A stretch of DNA of 64,000 bases from positions 1,550,001-1,614,000 of the forward strand of contig NZ_CADFDB010000001.1 of NCBI RefSeq assembly GCF_902832845.1, written 5' to 3'. How positions within the stretch are numbered: the first letter of the stretch is position 1; each line of letters begins with the position of its first letter. Source of the stretch: Burkholderia metallica (GTDB lineage: Bacteria > Pseudomonadota > Gammaproteobacteria > Burkholderiales > Burkholderiaceae). Of the stretch, positions 17,028-25,375 are shown one piece after another. The translations under genes and the position numbers were made by a program. The notes beneath the pieces are model-generated. The model searched no databases. It saw only the letters and a program-made list of their open reading frames with translations, and had not been told where the DNA came from.

Positions 17028-17726
17028 ATGTTCGACCTGTCGTCTCACCTGTGGATCACGATCACCGCGTTCGGCGGTGCCGGCCTGACCTTGCCGCTCG
17101 CGATCACGATCGCCGTCTGGCTCGCGCTCGGCTATTCGTGGCAACGCGCGGCCGCATGGCTCGGCGTGCTCGCGGCCGCGATCGGCGTGGTCGCGCTCAC
17201 GAAAATCGCGTTCCTCGGCTGGGGGATCGGCATCCGCAAGTGGGATTTCACGGGATTCAGCGGCCACGCGATGCTGTCGACGTCGGTCTACCCGGTCGCG
17301 ATTTTCCTCGCGCTGATCCGCACGCGTACGCCGGTGCGGATCGCCGGCATCGCGCTCGGGCTCGCGGCCGGTGTCGCGGTCGGCGTATCGCGCGTCGCGC
17401 TCGACGCGCACTCGCCGTCCGAATCGATCACCGGGTGCATCGTCGGCGCGCTCGCCGCGCTCGCATTCATCGCCGGTTCCTGGCGCGCGGTGCCGCACCG
17501 CTGGTCGGTGCCGGCGGTCGTCGCGAGCCTCGCGCTCGTGACCGTGGCGCTGCACGGCATCACGGTGCCGTCGCATCGCTGGGTCACCAAGGTGGCGCTG
17601 CAACTGTCGGGCCACGAGCGCCCGTTCGTGCGCGCGCGCTGGAAGGCGAACCCGAACTACCGCCCCGCGTCGCAACCGTCCGCGCTGCAGCGCACCCGAT
17701 CGGCGCCGCTGACGCTCCATACGTGA
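17028..17726 (+). CDS. PAP2 superfamily membrane phosphatase
   Basis: Phosphatase of the PAP2 (acid phosphatase/lipid phosphatase) superfamily. The 232-residue protein has about five to six membrane segments and the family residues FSGHAM (His80) and SRVALDAHSPSE (Arg122, His128). The classical first motif KxxxxxxRP is only partly present (KWDFTG precedes SGH). It could dephosphorylate undecaprenyl pyrophosphate, phosphatidic acid or a related lipid. A TATACT -10 lies at about 16933, 95 bases upstream. Confidence 0.82.
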   Translation: MFDLSSHLWITITAFGGAGLTLPLAITIAVWLALGYSWQRAAAWLGVLAAAIGVVALTKIAFLGWGIGIRKWDFTGFSGHAMLSTSVYPVAIFLALIRTRTPVRIAGIALGLAAGVAVGVSRVALDAHSPSESITGCIVGALAALAFIAGSWRAVPHRWSVPAVVASLALVTVALHGITVPSHRWVTKVALQLSGHERPFVRARWKANPNYRPASQPSALQRTRSAPLTLHT

Positions 17727-17805
17727 GCGGCCGCGCGGTCGTCATCGCTGCCCATTTTCAAGTCTGATCATTCCATGCGCACCGTCGCATGAGCGGTATG
17801 TCGAG

Positions 17806-17829
17806 CGTTATAACCCGCCCTATATTACG
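17806..17829 (+). promoter_or_regulatory. ModE operator in front of modABC
   Basis: A 24-bp dyad with outer half-sites CGTTAT (17806-17811) and ATTACG (17824-17829), separated by 12 bases. The E. coli modA operator as I recall it has the same half-site CGTTAT, the same overall 24-bp length and ATAACG on the other side, so only one outer base differs here. It lies 34 bases before modA, in the right place to block the promoter when ModE carries molybdate; modE itself is 2.4 kb away, convergent with modC. Confidence 0.8.
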
Positions 17830-17862
17830 ATTACGGTTTCCACCCATTCGAACGAACTCACC

Positions 17863-18663
17863 ATGCGCTCAACCGTCCGCCCGCTTCGCCGCACCCTGCT
17901 CCGCCTGCTGCCGATCGCCACGCTCGCCGCGGCCGGCATCGCGTTCAGCGCGCCCGCTTCCGCGGCCGACGAACTGGTCGTGTCGGCCGCCGCCAGCCTG
18001 ACGAACGCGTTCAAGGCCGTCGGCGAAGCATACGAAAAGCAGCATCCGGACACCAAGGTGCTGTTCAACTTCGGCGCGTCGGACGTGCTGATGCAGCAGA
18101 TCGCCAAGGGCGCGCCGGCCGACGTGTTCGCGTCGGCCGACCAGAAGGCGATGGATCGCGCGGTCGCCGAAAAGGTGATCGTGCCCGGCACGCGTCGCGA
18201 TTTCGCGGCGAACTCGCTCGTGCTGATCGTGCCGGCCGACAGCCGTGCCGCCGCGCCGACGTCGCTGAACGACCTGACGGCGGCCGGCGTGAAGCGCATC
18301 GCGTACGGCGACCCGGCATCGGTGCCGGTCGGCCGCTACACGGAAGGCGCGCTGCGCGCGGCCGGCGTGTGGGACGCGGTCAGCGCGAAAGGCGTGCTGG
18401 CCGCGAACGTGCGCCAGAGCCTCGACTATGTCGCGCGCGGCGAAGTCGACGCGGGCTTCGTGTTCGGCACCGACGCCGCGATCATGCCGGGCCGCGTGAA
18501 GGTCGCGCTGACCGTGCCGACCCAGACGGCCATCACCTACCCGATCGCCGTGGTCAAGGACAGCCGCCACGCCGCGCAGGCGCAGTCGTTCATCGACTTC
18601 GTCGCGTCGCCGCAGGGCCAGGCCGTGCTGTCGACGTTCGGCTTCAAGCCCGCGAGCAAGTGA
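17863..18663 (+). CDS. modA: Molybdate ABC transporter substrate-binding protein
   Basis: Periplasmic molybdate/tungstate-binding protein, 266 residues, with a signal peptide ending FSAPASAADE. The mature protein starts with the ModA pattern LVVSAAASLTNAFKAVGEAY and contains FNFGASDVLMQQIAKGAPADVFASAD, which lines the oxyanion site. It is the first gene of modABC; modB starts 10 bases after its stop. The operator upstream (17806-17829) implies repression by ModE when molybdenum is sufficient. Confidence 0.95.
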   Translation: MRSTVRPLRRTLLRLLPIATLAAAGIAFSAPASAADELVVSAAASLTNAFKAVGEAYEKQHPDTKVLFNFGASDVLMQQIAKGAPADVFASADQKAMDRAVAEKVIVPGTRRDFAANSLVLIVPADSRAAAPTSLNDLTAAGVKRIAYGDPASVPVGRYTEGALRAAGVWDAVSAKGVLAANVRQSLDYVARGEVDAGFVFGTDAAIMPGRVKVALTVPTQTAITYPIAVVKDSRHAAQAQSFIDFVASPQGQAVLSTFGFKPASK

Positions 18664-18673
18664 GCGTAGCGCG

Positions 18674-19351
18674 ATGCAAGACGCCTGGGTACCGCTGCTG
18701 CTGTCGCTGAAGGTTGCCGGATGGGCGACCGCGCTCGACATCGTGCTCGGCGTCGCGACCGCGTTCATGCTCGCGCGCTGGCGCTCGCCGCTGCGCGACG
18801 TCGTCGATTCCGTGCTGACGCTGCCGCTCGTGCTGCCGCCGACGGTGCTCGGCTATTACCTGCTGGTGCTGCTCGGCCGGCGCGGCGTGTTCGGCGCGTG
18901 GCTCGACCGGCTCGGCATCGAGCTCGTCTTCACGTGGCAGGGCGCGGTCATCGCGTCGATGGTCGTCGCGTTTCCGTTGATCCTGAAATCGGCTCGGGCC
19001 GCGTTCGAAGGCGTCGACCCGCATCTCGAGCGCGCGGCGCGCACCCTCGGGCTCGGCGAAGTCGCCGTGTTCTTCCGCGTGACGCTGCCGCTTGCCACAC
19101 GCGGAATTCTCGCGGGCGCGCTGCTCGCGTTCGCGCGTGCGCTCGGCGAATTCGGCGCGACGCTGATGATCGCGGGCAACCTGCCCGGCCGCACGCAGAC
19201 GCTGTCGGTCGCGATCTACGCGGCCGTGCAGGCCGGCGACGACCATACCGCCAACTTCCTCGTGCTGGTGACGTCGATCACCTGCGTGCTCGTGTTGCTC
19301 GCGACCGGCTGGCTCGTGCCGTCGCGCGCGCGGCGGAGCCAGCTGACATGA
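18674..19351 (+). CDS. modB: Molybdate ABC transporter permease
   Basis: Inner-membrane permease of 225 residues with about five transmembrane segments. It has the ABC-importer EAA loop (ERAARTLGLGEVAVFF...LPLATRGILAGALLAFARALGEFGATL) that docks onto ModC, and the typical ModB opening LPLVLPPTVLGYYLLVLLGR. It is tightly spaced after modA and 55 bases before modC. Confidence 0.95.
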   Translation: MQDAWVPLLLSLKVAGWATALDIVLGVATAFMLARWRSPLRDVVDSVLTLPLVLPPTVLGYYLLVLLGRRGVFGAWLDRLGIELVFTWQGAVIASMVVAFPLILKSARAAFEGVDPHLERAARTLGLGEVAVFFRVTLPLATRGILAGALLAFARALGEFGATLMIAGNLPGRTQTLSVAIYAAVQAGDDHTANFLVLVTSITCVLVLLATGWLVPSRARRSQLT

Positions 19352-19406
19352 CGCGCTCCCCTCGCCCATCGTGCTGCGTGGCCGGGTGGCTTCGGCGGAG
19401 GCCCGC

Positions 19407-20108
19407 ATGAGCCTCGTCGTCGACATCCGCAAGACCTACGCGAACGCCGAGCGCCGCTTCACGCTCGACGTGTCGTTCACCGCGACGACGCAGCGCGTCG
19501 TGCTGTTCGGGCCGTCCGGCGCGGGCAAGAGCATGACGCTGCAGGCGATCGCCGGGCTGCTGTCGCCCGACGCCGGCACGATCTCGCTGAACGGCGAACC
19601 GCTGTTCGACGCCGCGCGCCGCATCGACGTGCCGACCCGCGAACGTCGCGTCGCGTATCTGTTCCAGGACTACGCGCTGTTTCCGCATCTGAACGTGCGC
19701 CAGAACATCGCGTTCGGCCTCACGGCCGGGCTGCGCAATCCGCGCGCGAAGACGGTGCCGCCGGAAGTCGCGTACTGGTTGCAGGCATTCGATCTCGAAG
19801 CGCTCGCGGGGCAGTATCCGTCGCAGCTGTCCGGCGGGCAGAAGCAGCGCGTCGCGCTCGCGCGCGCACTGGTCGCGCAGCCGCGGATCCTGCTGCTCGA
19901 CGAACCGTTCGCGGCGCTCGACGGCGTGATGCGCCAGCGCATGCGCCACGAACTGGCCGAGTTGCAGGCGCGGCTCGACATCCCGATGGTGCTGATCTCG
20001 CACGATCCCGACGACGTCGCCGCGTTCGGCGACCAGGTCGTGCAGTTGAGCGAAGGACGCGTGCAGGCGGCTGCGCCGCACGCCGAGTGGCCGACGCGCA
20101 TCACGTGA
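19407..20108 (+). CDS. modC: Molybdate ABC transporter ATP-binding protein, short form
   Basis: ATPase of the molybdate importer. The 233-residue protein has Walker A GPSGAGKS (35-42), signature LSGGQKQRVALARAL, Walker B ILLLDEPFAALD and the H-loop SHDPDD. It ends soon after the nucleotide-binding domain and lacks the C-terminal molybdate-binding (TOBE/Mop) domain that E. coli ModC (about 350 residues) has. I chose the ATG at 19407; a GTG at 19371 would add 12 residues. Sensing by a trans-inhibition domain is therefore absent from the transporter, leaving regulation to ModE. Confidence 0.92.
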   Translation: MSLVVDIRKTYANAERRFTLDVSFTATTQRVVLFGPSGAGKSMTLQAIAGLLSPDAGTISLNGEPLFDAARRIDVPTRERRVAYLFQDYALFPHLNVRQNIAFGLTAGLRNPRAKTVPPEVAYWLQAFDLEALAGQYPSQLSGGQKQRVALARALVAQPRILLLDEPFAALDGVMRQRMRHELAELQARLDIPMVLISHDPDDVAAFGDQVVQLSEGRVQAAAPHAEWPTRIT

Positions 20109-20217
20109 GCGCGCGAGGCCGTGGTCGTGGTGGTGGCAACACGCACGTTGGAGCCTGAGAGAAGCCGCATGAAGCGGCATGTAGCGACATAAAGCGGCAC
20201 AAGCAGAAAGCGGCAAC

Positions 20218-20257
20218 GAAGCCGGCACCGGCCCGATACGACGGCGATACCGGCTTC
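20218..20257. terminator. Inverted repeat between convergent modC and modE
   Basis: GAAGCCGG (20218-20225) and CCGGCTTC (20250-20257) can pair around a 24-base loop. There is no T run. Just before it, 20161-20217 holds a run of loosely repeated AAGCGGCA units of 11-12 bases with no evident function. Confidence 0.35.
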
Positions 20258-20311
20258 GCACCGTCCGTCACGCGACAGCCGACGCGCGCAGGTGGATCGC
20301 CTCGCGTGGAG

Positions 20312-21148
20312 TCAGCCCGTCACCGCAAGAATCACGCTCGACGCCTTGAACAGCGCGATCGCCGCCCGGCCGACGTCGAGCCGCAGCGCATCGACACTGT
20401 CGTTGGTCACGACGGCCGTGAGCGTGCCGCCGCCGTCGAGCGCCAGCGTCACCTCGCTGTTCACCGCGCCCGCCGCAACGGTTTGCACGCTGCCGCGCAG
20501 CTGATTGCGCGCGGACACCTTCAACTCGTGCTCGCCGTCGTCGACCGCGAGCACGACCCACGACGCCTTCACCAGCGCGCAGGCCTCCGCGCCGGCCTGC
20601 AAGCCGAGCGCGTCGGCGCTCTCGTGCGTCAGCACGGCAACGATCGGCTGCCCGCCGGGCAGCATGAGCGTGACCTCGTCGTTGACGGTGCCGCGCACGA
20701 TCGATGCGACCTTCCCGAACAACTGGTTGCGCGCACTGGTCTTCATCCCGATCCGGCCGATCAGCGCCCAGTCGACGTCGAAGCCGGCCACGGCCGCGCT
20801 CGCGGCCTCGATGAACCGGCGATGCTCGCGCTCGATCGTGCGGAACGCGGCGATCAGCGACGTCGCGCGCGGCGTCAGCGTCGTACCGCCGCCGCCCTTG
20901 CCGCCCGTCGAGCGCGCGACGAGCGGTTCGCCGGCGAGATTGTTCATCGTGTCGACCGCATCCCACGCGGCCTTGTAGCTGAGGCCGACGGCCTTCGCCG
21001 CGCGCGTGATCGAACCGGTGTCGCCGATCGCCGCGAGCAGCGCGATGCGGGTCGCGCCGCCGAGCGTCTGCTCGCCCGCGCGCAGCCATAGCTCGCCGCC
21101 CAGTTCGAGCGGTTCGGCGGACGGGGAAGAATGCGGTGCGTCGGTCAT
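20312..21148 (-). CDS. modE: Molybdate-responsive transcriptional regulator
   Basis: Represses modABC when bound to molybdate. The 278-residue protein has an N-terminal winged helix (TGSITRAAKAVGLSYKAAWDAVDTM) and two molybdate-binding Mop/TOBE repeats that each begin SARNQL: SARNQLFGKVASIVRGTVNDEV and SARNQLRGSVQTVAAGAVNSEV. This is the full-length layout of E. coli ModE. It converges with modC and has its target operator at 17806-17829. Its two Mop repeats are the only molybdate-binding repeats in this locus, since ModC lacks its own. Confidence 0.94.
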   Translation of the reverse strand: MTDAPHSSPSAEPLELGGELWLRAGEQTLGGATRIALLAAIGDTGSITRAAKAVGLSYKAAWDAVDTMNNLAGEPLVARSTGGKGGGGTTLTPRATSLIAAFRTIEREHRRFIEAASAAVAGFDVDWALIGRIGMKTSARNQLFGKVASIVRGTVNDEVTLMLPGGQPIVAVLTHESADALGLQAGAEACALVKASWVVLAVDDGEHELKVSARNQLRGSVQTVAAGAVNSEVTLALDGGGTLTAVVTNDSVDALRLDVGRAAIALFKASSVILAVTG

Positions 21149-21237
21149 CGGAATACGGGCGGGAATCGGGAAGGAAACGGGAAAGAATCGAGCAGGAAGC
21201 GGGCGGCCATTATAGTCGGCGCGTGCCGGTCAGCCGC

Positions 21238-22860
21238 TCAGCCGGGCTTGCCGTCGAGTTTCGGCGGCCGCAGGCTGGCCAGCAGCGTCTCGGCGTCGCG
21301 CGCCGCGCGCTGCGCGAGCGCCGCGCCGTAGCCGCGCACGAAACCGAGCTGGTACGGCGGCGCGCCGAGTTTTTCAAGATGCTGGAGCGCGACCATCGTG
21401 TCGTTCGCTTCGCCGAGCACGCTCTGCACGCGCGCGAGCGTCTTGACCGTGTCGGTGCGCGTGCGGCGCGACGCAAGCGACGCGAAGAATTCGAGCGCAT
21501 AGCGCAGCCGTTTCGCATCGATGCGCACCTGATGGCGCGCGGCCGTGTCGAGCGACGTGAGCGACGGCGATGCGTACAGATGACCGAACAGCCGCCGCAC
21601 GCGCTTCGTCGCGTGGCGCCGCAGCGACGGTGCATCGCCGTCTTCGGCGGACGGCAGCGCGAGCGAACCCAGCCATTCGAGCCAGCCGAGCGTCAGCCGC
21701 GCATAGCGGGCCGAATGCAGCGCCTGCCGCAGCTCGATCCGCGCGGCCGCGCACTGCGCACGGGCGGCGTCGAGCGTGCCGCTCCACTCGCCGTCGCCGC
21801 CGTCGGCCTCGATCAGCGCAGGCAGGCTTTCGGTCGCGAACACGTCCCAGTCGCGCACCGTGCCGAGCAGCGCGGCCAGCCAGCGCAGGTCGGCACCGAG
21901 CGTGTCGCGCCACTGGCGGTCGGCAAAGCGCGGGAAGAAGCGCATCAGCGTGCGCAGACGGCGCAGCGCGACCCGCATCTGATGCACGTATTCGGGATCG
22001 TCGTGCTCGAGCACGCCGGCCTCGTTGCCGAGCCATTGCGCGGTGATGTCGCCGGACAGCGCGAACAGCGCGGCGCGCTGCGTACGCATGCCGGTCAGGT
22101 CGACGAGCTGCGCCTTGACGGGCCCGCAGGCAGCCGGCTCGTCCGCGCATGCGCGATCGATCACGCTCGTCAGTTGTACGAACGCAGGCCACGCGCCGCT
22201 CAATTCGCGCGCCGCGGCGAACAGCGCGTGCAGTGCGGCCGTGCGCGCGGGCAGCGTTTCCCAGTCGGGCGCGGCGAGACGCAGCTCGACGTAGCGGCGC
22301 GGCGCTTCGCTATCGCGATGCAGCGTGACGTCGTCGAGCGTCATCTCGACCACGACGCCGCTATCGTCGGCCCAGCGCCCGCGCCGCCGCTCGCTGACGA
22401 GACGCAGCGCCGACGCTTCCGGCCGGCTGTCGGCCGCCTCCGGGCGCGCGGCCGTGTCGGGTGCGGCGCCGTCGGTTTCGCCTGTCGACGCGCCGGCCGC
22501 TTCGGGCAAGGGCAACGGCATCGCGACGACGATGCCCGCATGTTCCGCGTCGAACAGTTCGCGCGCTGTGACACCGGGCGCAAACGCCTGCGTGCGCGAT
22601 GCGACGACCCGCCTGCCGTGCGCATTCGTCTCGACCCACGTCCACCAGCTCGCGCCGGGGCTCGGCTCGGCCTCCTCGATCCGGCAGGGTTCGATCGTCA
22701 CGCGCTCGTGGCCGCGGCGCATGCGGACCTGCGGGCAGATTCGCCACGCGCGCACGAGTTCGGCGCCGAAATCGCGCTGCGTGCCGCGGGCACGACTCGC
22801 AGCCTTGACCGGCCATCCTTCCAGCGACAGCGACAACACGATTTCCAGCACACGCGACAT
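21238..22860 (-). CDS. CYTH/CHAD domain protein with degenerate CYTH motif
   Basis: A 540-residue protein with an N-terminal CYTH-like region (1 to about 240) and a C-terminal CHAD domain (about 270-530). The CHAD part has its conserved histidines and basic helices (EYVHQMRVALRRLRTLMRFF, ARHQVRIDAKRLRYALEFF); CHAD domains bind polyphosphate. The CYTH signature ExExK should lie at the very N terminus, but here reads E6-I-V-L-S10, losing the second Glu and the Lys, and the later Lys of the SKAERG-type motif is replaced in LTSVIDRAC. It is therefore probably not an active triphosphatase. The start at 22860 follows AGGAGCCTCC. Confidence 0.82.
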   Translation of the reverse strand: MSRVLEIVLSLSLEGWPVKAASRARGTQRDFGAELVRAWRICPQVRMRRGHERVTIEPCRIEEAEPSPGASWWTWVETNAHGRRVVASRTQAFAPGVTARELFDAEHAGIVVAMPLPLPEAAGASTGETDGAAPDTAARPEAADSRPEASALRLVSERRRGRWADDSGVVVEMTLDDVTLHRDSEAPRRYVELRLAAPDWETLPARTAALHALFAAARELSGAWPAFVQLTSVIDRACADEPAACGPVKAQLVDLTGMRTQRAALFALSGDITAQWLGNEAGVLEHDDPEYVHQMRVALRRLRTLMRFFPRFADRQWRDTLGADLRWLAALLGTVRDWDVFATESLPALIEADGGDGEWSGTLDAARAQCAAARIELRQALHSARYARLTLGWLEWLGSLALPSAEDGDAPSLRRHATKRVRRLFGHLYASPSLTSLDTAARHQVRIDAKRLRYALEFFASLASRRTRTDTVKTLARVQSVLGEANDTMVALQHLEKLGAPPYQLGFVRGYGAALAQRAARDAETLLASLRPPKLDGKPG

Positions 22861-22942
22861 GGAGGCTCCTGCACATGAAGAATCGCCGGCGCATCGTCCG
22901 CGCCGGCGTCGCCCGCGAAGCAGCTTCCATAGTACACGTCGC

Positions 22943-22969
22943 AAAAACGGGCCGGCGACGATCCGGCCC
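22943..22969 (-). terminator. Intrinsic terminator after the tautomerase gene
   Basis: On the minus strand GGGCCGG, a 7-base loop, CCGGCCC and then GTTTTTG. The stem is perfect with a five-T run, placed 18 bases past the tautomerase stop. Confidence 0.8.
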
Positions 22970-22986
22970 TGTCGCGCTGTCGCAGA

Positions 22987-23370
22987 TCAAACCGCGTATT
23001 GCGCGATGCCGTTGCCGAACGACCAGTCCTCCTTCAGCACCTCGACGAGGCTGATGAAGACGTCCTGCTGCCGCACGCCGGGCTGCGCCGCGAGGTTGTC
23101 CGCGATCGCCCGGTACAGCGCCCGCTTCTGCTCGAGCGTGCGCGTGTTGTTCGCGGTGATCTGGATCATCACGAGATCGTCGCTGCGTTCGATGTCGTAG
23201 TAGTGGCGGCCGAACACGAAGTTCTCGGCCGCATGCTCGGTGACGACCATGAAGATGTCGTCCTCGGGCACGTTGAACGTGTGCATCAGCGCGCGATGCA
23301 CGCCATTGACGAGCGCCGCGCGGTACGCGGCCGGCTTGCCTTCGCGGACGGCGATACGGGTGAAGGGCAT
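22987..23370 (-). CDS. Tautomerase family protein
   Basis: A 127-residue member of the tautomerase superfamily (4-oxalocrotonate tautomerase-like, longer subgroup). The initiator Met is followed by Pro (MPFTRIAVREGK), the catalytic N-terminal proline of the family after Met removal. An in-frame start at 23415 would bury that Pro and was rejected. The gene diverges from a LysR regulator with 115 bases between starts, the usual arrangement of a regulator with its target. Substrate unknown. Confidence 0.82.
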   Translation of the reverse strand: MPFTRIAVREGKPAAYRAALVNGVHRALMHTFNVPEDDIFMVVTEHAAENFVFGRHYYDIERSDDLVMIQITANNTRTLEQKRALYRAIADNLAAQPGVRQQDVFISLVEVLKEDWSFGNGIAQYAV

Positions 23371-23437
23371 GGTCCTGCTCCTGTCGGTGAGAGTGACGTG
23401 GAAGAACGAAAACACGACGTCAGGTTAGGCTCGCCAA

Positions 23438-23470
23438 ACTATAATGAACAGTCATCAATGAATATTTCAT
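23438..23470. promoter_or_regulatory. Divergent promoter and LysR-type site
   Basis: TATAAT at 23440-23445 serves the LysR gene and overlaps TATAGT read on the minus strand (23438-23443) for the tautomerase gene. The dyad ATGAATATTTCAT (23458-23470), with ATGAA/TTCAT arms, resembles a T-N11-A LysR site. The AT-rich stretch 23435-23485 contrasts with its surroundings. Confidence 0.5.
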
Positions 23471-23485
23471 CCATTTTCATCTGAA

Positions 23486-24343
23486 ATGAAAGTCCTCGAC
23501 CTCGATACCGTGCGCGCGTTCGTGCTGGTGGCCGATCTCGCCAGCTTCACGCGCGCCGCCGACGCGCTCGGCACCACGCAGTCGGCCGTCAGCCTGAAGC
23601 TGAAGCGGCTCGAGGCGCACCTCGGCAAGCCGCTGCTCGCGCGCACGCCGCGCGTCGTCAAGCTGGCCGCCGACGGCGAGCATTTCCTGCCGGCCGCCCG
23701 CGCGCTGCTCGACGCGCACGACCATGCGCTCGGCGCCATTTCGGCCGGCACGCACCGGCTGGCGCTCGGCGTCAGCGAGCATGTCTCGGTGCCCGACCTG
23801 CCCGCCGTGCTCACGAGCCTGCACCGGCAGGACCCCGGGTTGTCGCTGGAAATGCACCTGGGCACGTCGACGAACCTGCTCGCGCAATACGACGAACGCC
23901 GGTTCGATGCGGTGATCGTGCGGCACGAGCCGGGCGAAGACCCGCCGCGCGAAGACGGCACGCTGCTGTTTTCCGAACCGCTGGCGTGGCTCGCCGCGCC
24001 GGACTGGGCCCCGCGCGCGGGCGAGCCGCTGCCGCTCGCGGTGCTGGCCGGCCCGTGCGGCGTGCGGGCCGCCGCGCTGCGCGCGCTCGACCATGCAGGG
24101 CGGCCGTGGCGCGAGCGCTTCACCGGCGGCGGCGTTGCGGCGGTCACGGCCGCCGCCGCCGCGGGGCTCGCCGTCTGCCCGCTCGCGCGACGTGTCGCGC
24201 CGCGCACGCTGGTCGACGTCGGCGCGAAATTCGGGCTGCCGCCGCTGCCGCTCTCGCAGGTCGTCCTGTATTCACGCGTACGCGACGCCCGTGCGGCCGC
24301 CGCCTTGCGCAGGTTTGCCGACAGCCTTGCAATCTCGGCGTAA
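23486..24343 (+). CDS. LysR family transcriptional regulator
   Basis: A 285-residue regulator with an N-terminal helix-turn-helix (LASFTRAADALGTTQSAVSLKLKRLEAHLG) and a periplasmic-binding-like effector domain. The divergent tautomerase gene (start 23370) is its likely target, and a dyad site sits between them. The effector is unknown. The next gene, a DMT transporter, begins 41 bases downstream in the same direction and might be co-transcribed. Confidence 0.92.
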   Translation: MKVLDLDTVRAFVLVADLASFTRAADALGTTQSAVSLKLKRLEAHLGKPLLARTPRVVKLAADGEHFLPAARALLDAHDHALGAISAGTHRLALGVSEHVSVPDLPAVLTSLHRQDPGLSLEMHLGTSTNLLAQYDERRFDAVIVRHEPGEDPPREDGTLLFSEPLAWLAAPDWAPRAGEPLPLAVLAGPCGVRAAALRALDHAGRPWRERFTGGGVAAVTAAAAAGLAVCPLARRVAPRTLVDVGAKFGLPPLPLSQVVLYSRVRDARAAAALRRFADSLAISA

Positions 24344-24384
24344 ACTGGCGGGTTCCGCTGCCCGTAATCTCCAGAAGAATTCCG

Positions 24385-25308
24385 ATGAAGTCCGACGCCC
24401 GCAAGCACCTCCGTGCCAACCTGCTGATGCTCGCCGCCGCCGCGATCTGGGGCTCGGCTTTCGTCGCGCAACGCCTGAGCCTCGACGTGATCGGGCCGTT
24501 CCTGTTCACGGGGCTGCGCTTCCTGCTCGGCGCGCTGGCGCTGGTGCCGCTGCTGATGCTGAACACGGCGGCGCGCGCGCAGTTCGCGGCGATCCGCCGC
24601 GAACCGGTGCTGCTGCTGCCGGGCCTCGCGCTCGGGGGGCTGCTCGCGGTATCGATCTCGCTGCAGCAGGTCGGCCTGCAGTACACGCGCATCGCCAATG
24701 CGGGCTTCATCAGCTCGCTGTACGTCGTGATCGTGCCGCTGATGGGCGTGTTCGCCCGTCACCGCACGGGCGCGGGCACATGGTTCGGCGCGCTGCTCGC
24801 GGCGATCGGCCTGTATTTCCTCAGCATCGACGAGCATTTCTCGGTGCTGTACGGCGACTGGTTCCAGCTGGCCGGCGCCGTGATCATCGCCGCGCACGTG
24901 ATGGCCGTCGGCCGTTTCGCGAAGCGGCACGATCCGCTCGTGCTCGCGTTCCTGCAGTTCCTCGTGTGCGGCGCGGCGTGTCTCGTCGTCGGCCTCGCCG
25001 TCGAACCGGTCAGCGCCGCGATGCTGCGCGGCGCGCTGCCGACGCTGCTGTACGGCGGCCTGCTGTCGGTCGGTGTCGGCTATACGCTGCAGGTCGTCGC
25101 GCAACGCGATGCGGCGCCCGCGCACGCGGCCGTGATCTTCAGCATGGAAGGCGTGTTCGCGGCGATCGCCGGCTGGGCCGCGCTCGGCGAGACGCTGACG
25201 CTGCGCGCGCTCGTCGGCTGCGCGCTGATGCTGGCCGGCCTGCTCGCATGCCAGTTGCTGCCGAACGGCGACGCCCGGAAAAAGGACGAGGACGCGCTGC
25301 CGGCGTGA
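24385..25308 (+). CDS. EamA/DMT family transporter
   Basis: A 307-residue inner-membrane protein with ten predicted hydrophobic segments in two EamA repeats (first AAAAIWGSAFVAQRLSLDVIGP; second ending FSMEGVFAAIAGWAALGETLTLRALVGCALMLAGLL). Such proteins export or import metabolites, often amino acids or nucleosides; the substrate is not predictable. The tail is charged (DARKKDEDALPA). It follows the LysR gene by 41 bases, with AGAAGAA before its ATG. Confidence 0.88.
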   Translation: MKSDARKHLRANLLMLAAAAIWGSAFVAQRLSLDVIGPFLFTGLRFLLGALALVPLLMLNTAARAQFAAIRREPVLLLPGLALGGLLAVSISLQQVGLQYTRIANAGFISSLYVVIVPLMGVFARHRTGAGTWFGALLAAIGLYFLSIDEHFSVLYGDWFQLAGAVIIAAHVMAVGRFAKRHDPLVLAFLQFLVCGAACLVVGLAVEPVSAAMLRGALPTLLYGGLLSVGVGYTLQVVAQRDAAPAHAAVIFSMEGVFAAIAGWAALGETLTLRALVGCALMLAGLLACQLLPNGDARKKDEDALPA

Positions 25309-25375
25309 CCCGCACCGTCCCTATAATGGCGGTTCGCGTGACTTCCACGCCAACCGCTTCCGACAGGCCAGCTCC

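Noticed and set aside
20161-20217. Tandem repeat array after modC
   Set aside because: The AAGCGGCA units vary in length and sequence and give no consistent period.
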